This document shows, in pieces, positions 34,312-44,186 of a DNA stretch of 64,000 bases. The translations under genes were made by a program, and so were the position numbers. The stretch lies in assembly GCF_036997485.1 (NCBI RefSeq), contig NZ_JAWLPU010000002.1, positions 186,001 through 250,000 of the forward strand, read 5' to 3'. The notes beneath the pieces are model-generated. The model had not been told where the DNA came from, made no database searches, and saw only the letters and a program-made list of their open reading frames with translations. The DNA is from Brachyspira pilosicoli (GTDB lineage: Bacteria > Spirochaetota > Brachyspiria > Brachyspirales > Brachyspiraceae). How positions within the stretch are numbered: the stretch's first letter is position 1; each line of letters begins with the position of its first letter.

Positions 34312-35662
34312 TACTAACCTTTACTATATTACCAGCTCCCAAAGTAATTATTACATCTCCGTCTTTTTTTATTTTTTCTAACTCTGGCAATATATCTTCT
34401 ATATTTTTTATATATTTTATATTATTATTTTTTACTATTTTGCATATAGTCTCGCCGCTAATTCCAGCAATAGGATTTTCTCCGGCAGCATATATATCGG
34501 TAATTATTAAATTATCAGCATCTAAAAAAGCATTTTCAAAATCATTTAAAAGCAGCTGAGTTCTGCTATATCTATGAGGCTGAAATATAGCTATAATACG
34601 TCTATCTTTATAAGCATTTCTAAGCGAAGATAATGTAGCTTTTATTTCTGTAGGGTGATGTCCATAATCATCAAACAATGTTATCTCTTTATCATATAAT
34701 TTATTTAATCTTCTGCCTACACCTTCAAAGGCTTTGAGTGCTTTTTTTATAGTATCAGTATCTATATCTAAATGATATGCTACAGCTATTGAAGCTAAAG
34801 AATTAAGTACATTATGCTCCCCTATTAAAGGAAGCTCGAACTCACCTAATAATTTATCTTTATAATAAGCTTTAAAATAAGTTTTAAATCCTTCTGATTT
34901 TATAGAGCTTTTATCAACATAAAAATCATATTCATTAGAAAAGCCGTAAGAATAATATTTTTTACTTACACTTTTAGCCAAATCTTTTACAACATCATTT
35001 TCGAAACAAAGAAAAGAACAGCCATAAAAAGGAACTTTATTAATAAAATCCAAAAAAGCAAGTCTTAATTTTTCAACATTGCCGTAATAATCCAAATGGT
35101 CATTATCTATATTTGTAACAACGCTAAATACAGGTGAAAGTCTTAAAAAACTTCCGTCACTCTCATCTGCCTCACAAACCATGTATTCACTATTCAAATT
35201 ACAATAAGCATTACTTTTAAGATTAAAATGATTTCCGCCTATTATACATATTGGATTTAATTTTGCTTCTATCATTATCTGGCTTATTAGAGAAGTGGTA
35301 GTAGTTTTTCCATGAGAACCTGATATTGCTATGCCTTGCTTTAAACGCATAATTTCAGCAAGCATCTCACCTCTTGGTATTACTATAATATTTTTCTTTT
35401 TGGCTGATATTATCTCTTCATTAGTTGGACTTATTGCAGATGAGCTAACAACCGCTGTAACATCATCTTCTACATTGCTTTCTTTATGGCCATAATAAAC
35501 TTTTATTCCGCAATCTTCAAGTGATTGAGTCTTTGGAGTTTTAGCTAAATCGCTTCCTGTAATGGTAAATTCATCTATAGAATTAAGAACCAATGCTATA
35601 GCACTCATTCCTATTCCGCCTATTCCTATAAAATGTATCTTCTCTTTCTTCTTTGTAAACAT
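34280..35662 (-). CDS. murC: UDP-N-acetylmuramate-L-alanine ligase MurC
   Basis: A 460-residue MurC adding L-Ala to UDP-MurNAc in peptidoglycan synthesis. The N-terminal Rossmann motif is HFIGIGGIGMSAIALVL, the ATP-binding loop is ISGSHGKTTTTSLI (about 113-126), and the central CEADESDGSF and TNIDNDHLDYYG blocks are intact. DDYGHHPTEIKATL (about 311-324) and FQPHRYSRT in the third domain are also normal. All catalytic parts are present, unlike its coupled MurB-like neighbour, whose start lies inside this gene. Confidence 0.96.
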   Translation of the reverse strand: MFTKKKEKIHFIGIGGIGMSAIALVLNSIDEFTITGSDLAKTPKTQSLEDCGIKVYYGHKESNVEDDVTAVVSSSAISPTNEEIISAKKKNIIVIPRGEMLAEIMRLKQGIAISGSHGKTTTTSLISQIMIEAKLNPICIIGGNHFNLKSNAYCNLNSEYMVCEADESDGSFLRLSPVFSVVTNIDNDHLDYYGNVEKLRLAFLDFINKVPFYGCSFLCFENDVVKDLAKSVSKKYYSYGFSNEYDFYVDKSSIKSEGFKTYFKAYYKDKLLGEFELPLIGEHNVLNSLASIAVAYHLDIDTDTIKKALKAFEGVGRRLNKLYDKEITLFDDYGHHPTEIKATLSSLRNAYKDRRIIAIFQPHRYSRTQLLLNDFENAFLDADNLIITDIYAAGENPIAGISGETICKIVKNNNIKYIKNIEDILPELEKIKKDGDVIITLGAGNIVKVSNDYAKKLSGS

Positions 35663-35740
35663 TCACACATATCCATAAAATTTTTTATTTTAAAAAAACA
35701 AAACAAACAATTTTTAGTTAAAATTACATAGAAAACGTAA

Positions 35741-36196
35741 TCAATTAATATTAATTTTTTTTATAATATTTGTGGTAGAATACCCATTTACAAAATCTAT
35801 CAATACAGTTTGTTTAGCATATTCTCTGCCAACAACCTCTTCTATTTTATAATCTCCGCCTTTAACTAAAATATCAGGTTTTATAAATTTTATCAATTCT
35901 AAAGGGGTATCTTCATCGAAAATAACAACATAATCAATACATTCTAATGCCGACAACACTATAGCTCTGTCTGCTTCATTATTTATTGGTCTCTTGCTTC
36001 CTTTTAATCTTCTCACAGAGTCATCACTATTTAAGCCAAGTATAAGTATATCGCCAAGCTCCTTTGCTTTTTGTAAATATTCTACATGTCCCCTATGAAT
36101 AATATCAAAACAGCCATTAGTAAATACTATTTTTTTTGTCTCTCTTTTATTTAATACATTTTTTAATTCTTCTAAGTTATTAAGTATCTTTTTCAT
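35741..36196 (-). CDS. rfaE2: D-glycero-beta-D-manno-heptose 1-phosphate adenylyltransferase
   Basis: A 151-residue nucleotidyltransferase equal to the C-terminal domain of HldE. The motif [24 protein letters not shown] (split at residues 25-48) contains the HxGH nucleotide site, and [16 protein letters not shown] is the second conserved block. It would make ADP-heptose precursors for lipooligosaccharide core. No kinase (RfaE1) domain is attached, so that activity must be separate. It lies 78 nt upstream of murC on the same strand; co-transcription is possible. Confidence 0.92.
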   Translation of the reverse strand: MKKILNNLEELKNVLNKRETKKIVFTNGCFDIIHRGHVEYLQKAKELGDILILGLNSDDSVRRLKGSKRPINNEADRAIVLSALECIDYVVIFDEDTPLELIKFIKPDILVKGGDYKIEEVVGREYAKQTVLIDFVNGYSTTNIIKKININ

Positions 36197-36304
36197 ATAT
36201 CAGCAAAGTATAAACAAAACCATTTTGAAATTTTTAAATAAATTATAACATAAAACTAATTAATAACAATCATAATTTAACAATAATTTCAATTAATTAT
36301 TTTT

Positions 36305-37708
36305 TTAATTAGACTTTTTCCTGGAAACAACAAAAACTGCAAAACCAAACAGCAAATATAAAGCAGAAGTTATTATTGCAGTAATCAAATTATCCATAGT
36401 AGAACCAATAGCTAAAACAGTATTTAAAATAGGCACAACCAAAAGTCCAGTAACAGACATTAGTGAAAAACCTAAAGAAAACTCACTTAAAGCAGGACTT
36501 TTATAATCGGGGTCGCATATTTTAAGAAGCGTCATACCAGTGATAAGCACCCCTGTTAAAGTACCCCAAGAAATTATAGCCCTCTCAAAAGTATAATCAT
36601 CTTTAAATAATATTTTGGTAAAATAAAATACTATTAAATATGTAAATACAAATCCAAGCACGCACATAACAATTATAGGAGCCATATAAGTTATAACTGC
36701 CTCTATTGGTAAACTTGTTATAGCAGATACTATAGCAAAATCGCTTAAAGTACCCATTATTTTAGCCTTTACCTTAGAATCTACACACCAAGATAATTTT
36801 AGTTTTTTTATAGCAAAGTTTAATGCAAACATTATTATCATAGCATAAGTCCAAACAGGCAAAACATTAAGCCCCTGTATACCTATTTTTTTTATGAATC
36901 CTAATACAATATAAGCAACAGCACATACGCTAAATATAATAGCAAGATGAAAAGTTATAGTCTCTATTGAACTGCTAAAAAAAGTCTCTCTTCCCAAACT
37001 AACCTGCTTAGATATATCATTATTATAACCAACCTTTGTAGGGTCTTCATTAGATATTTTTTTTACTATATTGGTTTTATTTTTTCTTATAGCAATATTA
37101 ATAAAAACTATACCAAAAAGTATGCCTCCAATAAGCCCGATAGTAGCAGTAGTTAAAGCAACACCCTGAGCAGTTTCTTGTATTATTATAGGAAGCCCAA
37201 AGCCTTCAAGCAATTTACCAGTAGAAGCTGCAAGACCATGCCCACCTGCAAAACCAGCAGAAAGTTCATAACCAAATGTTCTATACATTGGTATGTTTGG
37301 AGATATTTTTGTAAATAATATATTTGTAGCATAGCCTATAGCAGATTGAGCCATACTTGCACATTGAAATATAGCAAATAGCATTAAAACCTTGGCAGGA
37401 TAAAGTGATTTTATAGTTTTGTTTTCATTTAAGAACATACCCAAAGGAATGGCTGCAAATATCGGAACAGATAAAATACCTGGTAAAAGTGAATAAAACT
37501 TAATATATTCAACTGATATTGAATAACTTGAAAATCTTCCTAAAATTTCTGGAGATATAATTAACCCTATAAATCCGCCTATCACAGAAGCAGGCAAATA
37601 TAATTCTTGAAAAAGTTTTACCCTTGCCCTTAAAAAAGTGCCTATTAATAATAATATAGACAAGAGTCCTAATGCTTGAAGTAATTGAGTTAATAATTGC
37701 GAAGTCAT
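36305..37708 (-). CDS. gltS: Sodium/glutamate symporter GltS
   Basis: A 467-residue inner-membrane carrier of the GltS family, with about ten transmembrane helices in two inverted halves. Signatures include YLPASVIGGFIGLI near residue 35, ELSAGFAGGHGLAASTGKLLE near 145, and the second-half SWGTLTGVLITGMTLL. It uses the Na+ gradient, which the oad pump in this window can supply. Its ATG overlaps the stop of the sanA-like gene by 4 nt, so the two are co-translated. AGGA precedes the start. Confidence 0.93.
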   Translation of the reverse strand: MTSQLLTQLLQALGLLSILLLIGTFLRARVKLFQELYLPASVIGGFIGLIISPEILGRFSSYSISVEYIKFYSLLPGILSVPIFAAIPLGMFLNENKTIKSLYPAKVLMLFAIFQCASMAQSAIGYATNILFTKISPNIPMYRTFGYELSAGFAGGHGLAASTGKLLEGFGLPIIIQETAQGVALTTATIGLIGGILFGIVFINIAIRKNKTNIVKKISNEDPTKVGYNNDISKQVSLGRETFFSSSIETITFHLAIIFSVCAVAYIVLGFIKKIGIQGLNVLPVWTYAMIIMFALNFAIKKLKLSWCVDSKVKAKIMGTLSDFAIVSAITSLPIEAVITYMAPIIVMCVLGFVFTYLIVFYFTKILFKDDYTFERAIISWGTLTGVLITGMTLLKICDPDYKSPALSEFSLGFSLMSVTGLLVVPILNTVLAIGSTMDNLITAIITSALYLLFGFAVFVVSRKKSN

Positions 37709-38526
37709 TTTTTTTCCTGATATGATTTTTTATTTAATTTATTGCTTTTGGTTTTGATAATTTCTCTCTCTTCTATTTTTATGTGGTCGCCATAAAACTT
37801 TGGAGGTCTATTAAAAATAATATCGGCAAACATTAGTAATCTTGCACCAACCTCTCTTGGAAATTGTCTTATTCTATATAGCTTTCTTACATTATTAGCA
37901 CTATAGGCTATGGCATTAATATTTTTTTCTCTTGCTATAAATATAGCTCTCTCATTATGAAACGGCTGAGAAACTATAGTAAAATTACTTAAATCAAAAA
38001 CCCTATTCGCTCTTAATATAGAATCTCTTGTTCTAAAACCAGCAAAATCTAAAAATATATGCCTTTTATCAACTCCAAGCTTTATTAAATCTAAACGCAT
38101 TTGTCTAGGTTCATTGTAAGATTTATGCCTATTATCACCGCTTACAAGTATATATTTTATTTTCCCATTAGTATATAACTCATAAGCAGCATCCATTCTA
38201 AACTTAAAATACATATTTATTCTGCCGTCAGACAAATATTTACTCGTTCCTAATACCAAAGCAACATCATTATATGGAATCTCTTCTATAGAATCATATA
38301 TGTATTTCTTTGAATAACTCGATACACTAAAATAGGATATTAAAGCTATAAAAACAAAAATAATAACAAACTCTAAAATAAATTGATAAAAAGAGTAAAC
38401 AATAAGCAAAATATAATTAATTATTTTTATAAATATATTATTATAATTCTTACTAATATAATTAAACTCATAGGCTATTAATTTTATTTTTTTTATATAT
38501 TTATTTTTCAATCTATTCAACACCAT
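37705..38526 (-). CDS. sanA: SanA/YdcF-type DUF218 protein
   Basis: A 273-residue protein with one transmembrane helix (about 45-70) and a DUF218 domain (about 88-225) facing the periplasm. The domain closely follows SanA by eye: VALVLGTSKYLSDGRINMYF, YILVSGDNRHKSYNEPRQMR, FLDFAGFRTRDSILR and VSQPFHNERAIFIA. SanA affects envelope barrier function in enterobacteria, with the mechanism unsettled. It is coupled to gltS by a 4-nt overlap. The about 40-residue basic N-terminus is longer than in E. coli SanA. Confidence 0.87.
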   Translation of the reverse strand: MVLNRLKNKYIKKIKLIAYEFNYISKNYNNIFIKIINYILLIVYSFYQFILEFVIIFVFIALISYFSVSSYSKKYIYDSIEEIPYNDVALVLGTSKYLSDGRINMYFKFRMDAAYELYTNGKIKYILVSGDNRHKSYNEPRQMRLDLIKLGVDKRHIFLDFAGFRTRDSILRANRVFDLSNFTIVSQPFHNERAIFIAREKNINAIAYSANNVRKLYRIRQFPREVGARLLMFADIIFNRPPKFYGDHIKIEEREIIKTKSNKLNKKSYQEKK

Positions 38527-38644
38527 ATTAAAACAACACAGTCCAAATTATTATTATTTTTTAATATTATCGTAAAAAACATAGGGAACTTTCCTTATAA
38601 ATAATTCGTCTAATATTACATAATAAAACTCATTAGGATTGTTT

Positions 38645-38887
38645 ATGTTAAAAGCAATATATATATCTATAATATCATTATTTTTACTCTCTTGCAGAGG
38701 TGTACCATATCACCATATGGGTCGTTTTGACGGACCTGGTCCTATACCAGGAGGTCCAGTATTCTTTGACCATTTCTTTGGAGTACATGGAATACTTAAT
38801 ATTATAATTAAAATTCTTATAATTATTGTCTTAGTTTTTGCAATAAAATATATATACGACAAAAACAAAAACAACAAAAAAGAATAG
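38645..38887 (+). CDS. Tiny putative lipoprotein with C-terminal membrane helix
   Basis: An 80-residue protein. The ATG at 38645, with AGGA before it, is preferred over an in-frame TTG at 38639. A lipoprotein signal (SLFLLSC, Cys at about 17) is followed by a Gly/Pro/His/Phe-rich segment (about 20-45) and then a strong transmembrane helix (about 47-67) with a Lys/Asn-rich tail. The combination of lipid anchor and helix is unusual, and the family is not recognised. It ends 9 nt before the stop of the convergent DUF368 gene. Confidence 0.6.
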   Translation: MLKAIYISIISLFLLSCRGVPYHHMGRFDGPGPIPGGPVFFDHFFGVHGILNIIIKILIIIVLVFAIKYIYDKNKNNKKE

Positions 38888-38896
38888 TTATAAAAA

Positions 38897-39772
38897 TTAT
38901 CTATTATCCGGGTCAAATCTCTGCAAAAGCCTTATTAATAAATATGCTGCCAAAAACATTACAGCACATAAAGCCCACTCAATACCTTTTGGCACTCCAG
39001 GGAAAACCTGTATAATAGAGCCTAATACAAAACCTGATATTATCAAATAAGAAGATTTCACATAATGCTCCATCCAATATTCAAGCAGTTTTGTAGTAAG
39101 TATAACTCCTAAAATACACCCTATAGCTAATGGAATTAAATATGGAAAATACAAATTATGAACGGCATCAACAGTCTCTTTATATATTCCCAAAAGCAAA
39201 AACATATATGACACACTTATACCAGGAAGTATCATTGCAATTGCCACAATTAAACCAGCAATTACAAGTATAAAATACATAAATGTTTCGCTTCTATTGC
39301 CGTTTCCGCTAAAAAAGCCTTCTGGTATCATTGATATTAAATATACTATAGCAGCACCTAATAAAATATATACAATACTTAAAAAATCAAATTTATAGGA
39401 TTTTGTTTTATTGTATACTGTATTAAAGCCCCCAAGTGCAGCCCCCATAAAAAAGAAAGAAGAGACCGTATAATATTTTTCTATTAAGTTTGACAAAGGC
39501 TTTGAAATTATCACCATACCTAAAACAGATCCGACACAAAAAAATATTAAAAATAAAAAGTTTAGTTTATTTTTTGAAATATAGTTTTCATTTTTTGAGA
39601 AAGTTAGTATACCGCTTAAAGAAGCTATTAATTTATCGTATATTCCAAGTATCATAGCCATAGTGCCTCCGCTGAAACCCGGTACAAGCATTGAAGCTCC
39701 TATTATAAAGCCTTTAATAATTGTGTATATATAATTACCTATAATTTTCATAATTTTTAATAAACCTCTCAT
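38897..39772 (-). CDS. DUF368 protein (undecaprenyl-phosphate translocase family)
   Basis: A DUF368 membrane protein with about eight hydrophobic segments. The diagnostic motif GFIIGASMLVPGFSGGTMAMILGIYDKL lies near the N-terminus (written here as family pattern GFxxG, PGxSGG, GIY), with a second half repeat AMILPGISVSYMFLLLGIYKE. DUF368 proteins have been shown in other bacteria to recycle undecaprenyl phosphate to the cytoplasmic face, supporting cell-wall and glycan export. The start is uncertain: ATG at 39772 is taken; ATG at 39751 has AGAGG 13 nt upstream and gives a more typical N-terminus. It lies in an envelope-gene neighbourhood. Confidence 0.9.
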   Translation of the reverse strand: MRGLLKIMKIIGNYIYTIIKGFIIGASMLVPGFSGGTMAMILGIYDKLIASLSGILTFSKNENYISKNKLNFLFLIFFCVGSVLGMVIISKPLSNLIEKYYTVSSFFFMGAALGGFNTVYNKTKSYKFDFLSIVYILLGAAIVYLISMIPEGFFSGNGNRSETFMYFILVIAGLIVAIAMILPGISVSYMFLLLGIYKETVDAVHNLYFPYLIPLAIGCILGVILTTKLLEYWMEHYVKSSYLIISGFVLGSIIQVFPGVPKGIEWALCAVMFLAAYLLIRLLQRFDPDNR

Positions 39773-40009
39773 CAATTTTTAAATACATATTTTTTATACT
39801 TTATTTTGGAAAGTGATAATATATTAACAAACAATTTTAATCAACTATTTTTTTACATTTTGTTTACATTTTTTACAATAAAAACATATAGACTTTTTTA
39901 TGTAATTCATAATGTTTTATTAATATATATTGAACAATAATTATTGACAGTTCTACTTGAATATTTTTTATATATAAATATAATTATTGTAATTTTTATA
40001 TATAAAAAC

Positions 40010-43000
40010 ATGAAAAAGTTTATACTGCTTATAATAAATAAACCTACTACAGTATCTGTTACTTTAGTTTCTGTATTTATAATAGGATTTGTAAGTATAT
40101 CTAAATTAAAAGTAGATTATTTACCAAATATGGAGATTCCTATAATAAGCGTAAAAACAGTATATGAAAACTCTGCGCCAGAAGAAGTTGAAAAGAATGT
40201 TACAAGAATAATAGAAAGTGCTATATCTTCAGTAAATAACGTAAAGAACATCAAATCAAAATCAAAAGAATCAGAATCTAATGTAGAAATAGAATTTAAT
40301 TGGGGAACAGATTTACAAACTGCTGCAGATGACATCAGAGAAGCAATAGATATGATAAGAAGCGAGCTGCCTGATGATGTTGATAATCCAAATATTTCAA
40401 AGTTTTCAAGCGATGCAAGTCCTATAATGGAGATAGCATTTTTTGGTATTGATAATTTAAGTGCATTATATGATTTAATAGACAGCAGAATACTCACATC
40501 ATTAGAGCAAATTGAAGGAGTGGCGCAAACAGAGATAAGAGGCGGACTTAAAAAAACTATTTATGTAGATATAAACCTAAATAGGCTAAATGCATATTTT
40601 ATCAATATTAATGATATAGTAAAAACTCTCTCTATAGAAAATCAAAATATAGTTGGAGGCGAAACTTATGAGGGAGTTTATAAATATGGAATAAGAACCA
40701 AAGGAGAGTTTAAAAATATAAATGATATAGAAAATGTAGTTGTAGCTTTAAAAAATAATATATTTCCTGTAAAAATAAGAGATATAGCAAATGTGTATGA
40801 ATATTATGATGATGAAGCTGAGATAGTGAGAATTAATGGTCAGAAAGCAGTAAGTGTAGCTATAACAAAAGAATCTGGTGCTAATATCATACAAATATCA
40901 AGAGATGTGAATAAGAGATTAGAAACAATAGACTTACCTTATGGTGTATATTATAAAGTATTATTTAATAGCTCTGATACAATCAACAATTCAATAAAAA
41001 ATGTAATAAGTACAATATGGCAAGGTGCTTTATTTGCAATAATAATTCTTATGATATATTTATGGGATATAAAAAGCGTTATTATAATATCAATATCAAT
41101 ACCAATATCAGTAATAACAACATTTATATTAATGTATTTTTTGGATATATCAATAAATATTATCTCTCTTTCAGGGTTAGTTCTTGGTGTTGGAATGATG
41201 CTCGATAACTCTATAGTTGTTCTTGAAAACATTTTTATACATAATAAAGACTCTAATAATATAATAGATAACATAAAAGCTTCTGTAAATGGTGCTAGTG
41301 AGGTTTCTATAGCAATAACAGCATCAACTCTAACAAGCGTGTCAGTTTTTTTGCCGTTTTTGTTCGTAAAAGGACAAGTAGAGCAAATGTTTAGTGATTT
41401 ATGCTTAACTGTATCAATATCGCTATTAACTTCTCTTTTTGTTGCTATCACAATAGTGCCTTTACTTGCTTCAAGAATTAAAAATAATAATTTTAAGTTT
41501 ACAAAATTAGAGACATTTTTTCAAAATAATATTCACAGCAAAACAGAAAAGTTTTATTTAACACTATTATCATTAGTGATGAGAAATAAAAGAAAATCAT
41601 TTTTTATAATATTTTCAGTGTTATTTTCTTTGCTAATATTAATGCTCATAAAAATACCCAAAGAAGGCTACCCTGTGTCTGATGCGGGGACAATAATATC
41701 AAGACTAAGAATGCCTGTTGGAACGAGGGTGCAGTTTACAGATTTATTTATTGATAGAATGGAAGATGATATAGAAAATAGTGTTGGAGAAAATATAGAT
41801 TATTATGAAACAAGAGTGAGAACGGGAAGAAATGAACATCATGGAGAGGTGAGAGTAAAATTAATAGACAGAGAAAAAGGAAGAGATAAAGATATTAACT
41901 ATTATATAGAAGAGATAAGAAATAAAGTAAATGGCTACCCAGGAAGAATAGAATTAAATTCAGAAAATGTTGCAATGGGAAAACCTAAAGATTATAGCTC
42001 TATTATAATAGAAGTAGTTGGAGATAATTTGGATATGGGCTATGATGTGGCAAGCAATGTTATTAATGCAGTTTCTAAAGTAGAAGGAATAAGAAATGTA
42101 CTTATAAAAGAAGATGACTCAAATCATGAAATATTATTTACTATAAACAGAGATTTAATATCAAAAATAGGAATTAGCTTAGATACTATAGGAAGCATAA
42201 TTCGCACTTCATTTAGCGGCACTGTTGCAAGCACTATGACATTAGAAAACTCTTTATATATAGATTCTGATATAGTAGTAAGGCTTGAAGACGGTACAAG
42301 AGAAAATATAGACGGTGTATATAAATTAATGATACCAACAGGAACAAACATTATACCAATATCATCTGTAGTGCAAATATCTAAATCAACTGGCCCTACA
42401 GAAATAAACAGAAAAAATGATAATAGAATAATAGAAATAACAGCAAGCTCTTATGGAAGAGCTGTAAACGAAATAATATCAGATATAAAAAAAGAATTAA
42501 ATAATATATATATACCAAGCGGATTTTTAATAAATTTTTCAGGTGATTATGAGGATATGCAGGAATCTTTTCATCAATTATTAGTATCATTAATAATGGC
42601 TATAGTTTTTGTTTATGCAATAATAGCAGGACAATTTGAATCATACATAACACCTTTTGTAATATCTTTATCTGTGCCTTTTGCCTTATTTGGAGCATTA
42701 ATATTTCTCTATATTAGCGGAGAGACTTTGAATGTTTATAGTGCAATAGGTATTATAATGCTTGTTGGTATAGTTGTAAATAATGGAATAGTTTTAATAG
42801 ATTATATGAATAAAATTGTATTAGAAGAAAATATATCTTGGAATGAATCAGCTATAAAGGCTTGCAAAAGAAGATTAAAGCCTGTACTTATGACTTCTTT
42901 AACTACAATTTTAGGAATGCTTCCTATGATGCTAAAAATAGGTAATGGTACAGAAATGTATAAACCATTAGCTACTGCAGTTTGCGGAGGGCTCTTATTT

Positions 43001-43084
43001 TCTACAATATTTACCCTTATAATAATACCTGCTGTATATTCAAGTTTTAGAAACAGGTTCGATATAAAAAGAGAATATGATTAA
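40010..43084 (+). CDS. RND-family efflux transporter (AcrB type)
   Basis: A 1024-residue RND transporter of the inner membrane. Two halves each have a leading helix, a large periplasmic domain and a cluster of transmembrane helices. Signatures include KLKVDYLPNMEIP near residue 33, SAPEEVEKNVTRIIE, VGMMLDNSIVVLENIF with the proton-relay Asp, and in the second half GIVVNNGIVLIDYMN and RLKPVLMTSLTTILGMLP. The ATG at 40010 gives the usual MKKFILLIINKPTTV start; an in-frame TTG at 39944 is part of a TTGACA promoter box instead. No adaptor or TolC gene adjoins it. Confidence 0.93.
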   Translation: MKKFILLIINKPTTVSVTLVSVFIIGFVSISKLKVDYLPNMEIPIISVKTVYENSAPEEVEKNVTRIIESAISSVNNVKNIKSKSKESESNVEIEFNWGTDLQTAADDIREAIDMIRSELPDDVDNPNISKFSSDASPIMEIAFFGIDNLSALYDLIDSRILTSLEQIEGVAQTEIRGGLKKTIYVDINLNRLNAYFININDIVKTLSIENQNIVGGETYEGVYKYGIRTKGEFKNINDIENVVVALKNNIFPVKIRDIANVYEYYDDEAEIVRINGQKAVSVAITKESGANIIQISRDVNKRLETIDLPYGVYYKVLFNSSDTINNSIKNVISTIWQGALFAIIILMIYLWDIKSVIIISISIPISVITTFILMYFLDISINIISLSGLVLGVGMMLDNSIVVLENIFIHNKDSNNIIDNIKASVNGASEVSIAITASTLTSVSVFLPFLFVKGQVEQMFSDLCLTVSISLLTSLFVAITIVPLLASRIKNNNFKFTKLETFFQNNIHSKTEKFYLTLLSLVMRNKRKSFFIIFSVLFSLLILMLIKIPKEGYPVSDAGTIISRLRMPVGTRVQFTDLFIDRMEDDIENSVGENIDYYETRVRTGRNEHHGEVRVKLIDREKGRDKDINYYIEEIRNKVNGYPGRIELNSENVAMGKPKDYSSIIIEVVGDNLDMGYDVASNVINAVSKVEGIRNVLIKEDDSNHEILFTINRDLISKIGISLDTIGSIIRTSFSGTVASTMTLENSLYIDSDIVVRLEDGTRENIDGVYKLMIPTGTNIIPISSVVQISKSTGPTEINRKNDNRIIEITASSYGRAVNEIISDIKKELNNIYIPSGFLINFSGDYEDMQESFHQLLVSLIMAIVFVYAIIAGQFESYITPFVISLSVPFALFGALIFLYISGETLNVYSAIGIIMLVGIVVNNGIVLIDYMNKIVLEENISWNESAIKACKRRLKPVLMTSLTTILGMLPMMLKIGNGTEMYKPLATAVCGGLLFSTIFTLIIIPAVYSSFRNRFDIKREYD

Positions 43085-43182
43085 TAAAAAAATAAAATTC
43101 ATTGTAGTTAACATACTTAATCAATTTATAAATAAAACTTTCGATAATTATTTAACTATTATATTATTAAAAGGGCTTATTT

Positions 43183-44106
43183 ATGGAAAATCAATTAAAA
43201 ATAATAGAGATTAATGAGTTAGAGAATCTATTAGAAGAGTTTGCAGATTATTTACAAACTTTAAATTATGCCGCTCATACAATCAATAGTTATACTAAAG
43301 ACTTAAAAGAATATATAAAATTCTTAGAAGATAATAATATAAACTTTAATGAAGCTACTCACTACACTATAAGAGACTATTTTGCCTCATTAAAAAATAA
43401 AAAATTAAAAAACGCTACAACTTCAAGACACCTCTCTTCTATAAAGAAATTCTATAAATATTTAATAAGAAATGGTTATTCTGATAAAACAAGAATAATA
43501 AACATGAAAAGCCCCAAAAGAGAAGAACATATAGCAAAATTTTTATCGCTTAATGATATAGATAAAATATTAGCAATAGAAGATGAAAATGATTTTACTA
43601 TTATAAGAGATAAGATGATGGCTATATTTATGTATGCTATAGGTTTAAGGGCATCAGAGTTAATATCTATTAAACTTAATATGATACATAAGGGATCTAC
43701 AACTTTAAGAATACTTGGTAAAGGCTCAAAAGTGAGGGAAATACCGTTAATTCCTATAATATATGATAATTGGGATTTGTATATGCAAAAAAGAGCTATT
43801 ATACAAAGAGAATATGCTGCAGATAATAATTATTTATTTATAAACAGATTTGGAAAACCTATAAGCGATAGAAGTGTTAGAAACTCAATGAAAAGGCTTA
43901 TGAGAATGGCTAATATAAGTGTAGATTTTTCTCCGCATACTTTAAGACATACATTCGCCACACATCTTCTAAATAATGATGCTGAAATTAGAGGGGTTCA
44001 AGAGCTACTTGGGCATGAAAGTATATCAACAACTCAGAGATATACGCATGTTACAAATGATAGGCTTTTTGAAGTGTATAATAAAGCCCACCCTCATTCA
44101 AGATAA
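43183..44106 (+). CDS. Xer-type tyrosine recombinase
   Basis: A 307-residue tyrosine recombinase with an N-terminal core-binding SAM-like domain (about 12-98) and a catalytic domain (about 118-300). All six catalytic residues are visible: R156 (GLRASEL), K180 (LGKGSK), H252 and R255 (SPHTLRHTF), H278 (LLGHES) and Y287 (RYTHV). Length and motifs match XerC/XerD, which resolve chromosome dimers at dif. No dif-like site was found in the window. An invertase role on the inverted-repeat element at 20361-20584 is possible but unsupported. AGGG precedes the start. Confidence 0.92.
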   Translation: MENQLKIIEINELENLLEEFADYLQTLNYAAHTINSYTKDLKEYIKFLEDNNINFNEATHYTIRDYFASLKNKKLKNATTSRHLSSIKKFYKYLIRNGYSDKTRIINMKSPKREEHIAKFLSLNDIDKILAIEDENDFTIIRDKMMAIFMYAIGLRASELISIKLNMIHKGSTTLRILGKGSKVREIPLIPIIYDNWDLYMQKRAIIQREYAADNNYLFINRFGKPISDRSVRNSMKRLMRMANISVDFSPHTLRHTFATHLLNNDAEIRGVQELLGHESISTTQRYTHVTNDRLFEVYNKAHPHSR

Positions 44107-44186
44107 AATATAATTTTTTTAAATTTTTATAAAAAAATAAATCAAATAAAAATTTAAGTATAGCATAAATAATAATTACTTTATTA

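Noticed and set aside
39944-40009. Extension of the RND transporter to a TTG at 39944
   Set aside because: The TTG is the first part of a TTGACA promoter-like box, and the added residues are not typical; ATG at 40010 gives the usual RND N-terminus.
43183-44106. Calling the Xer-type recombinase the invertase for the 20361-20584 element
   Set aside because: It is 22 kb away, looks like an ordinary XerC/XerD, and nothing in the arms resembles a Xer site.
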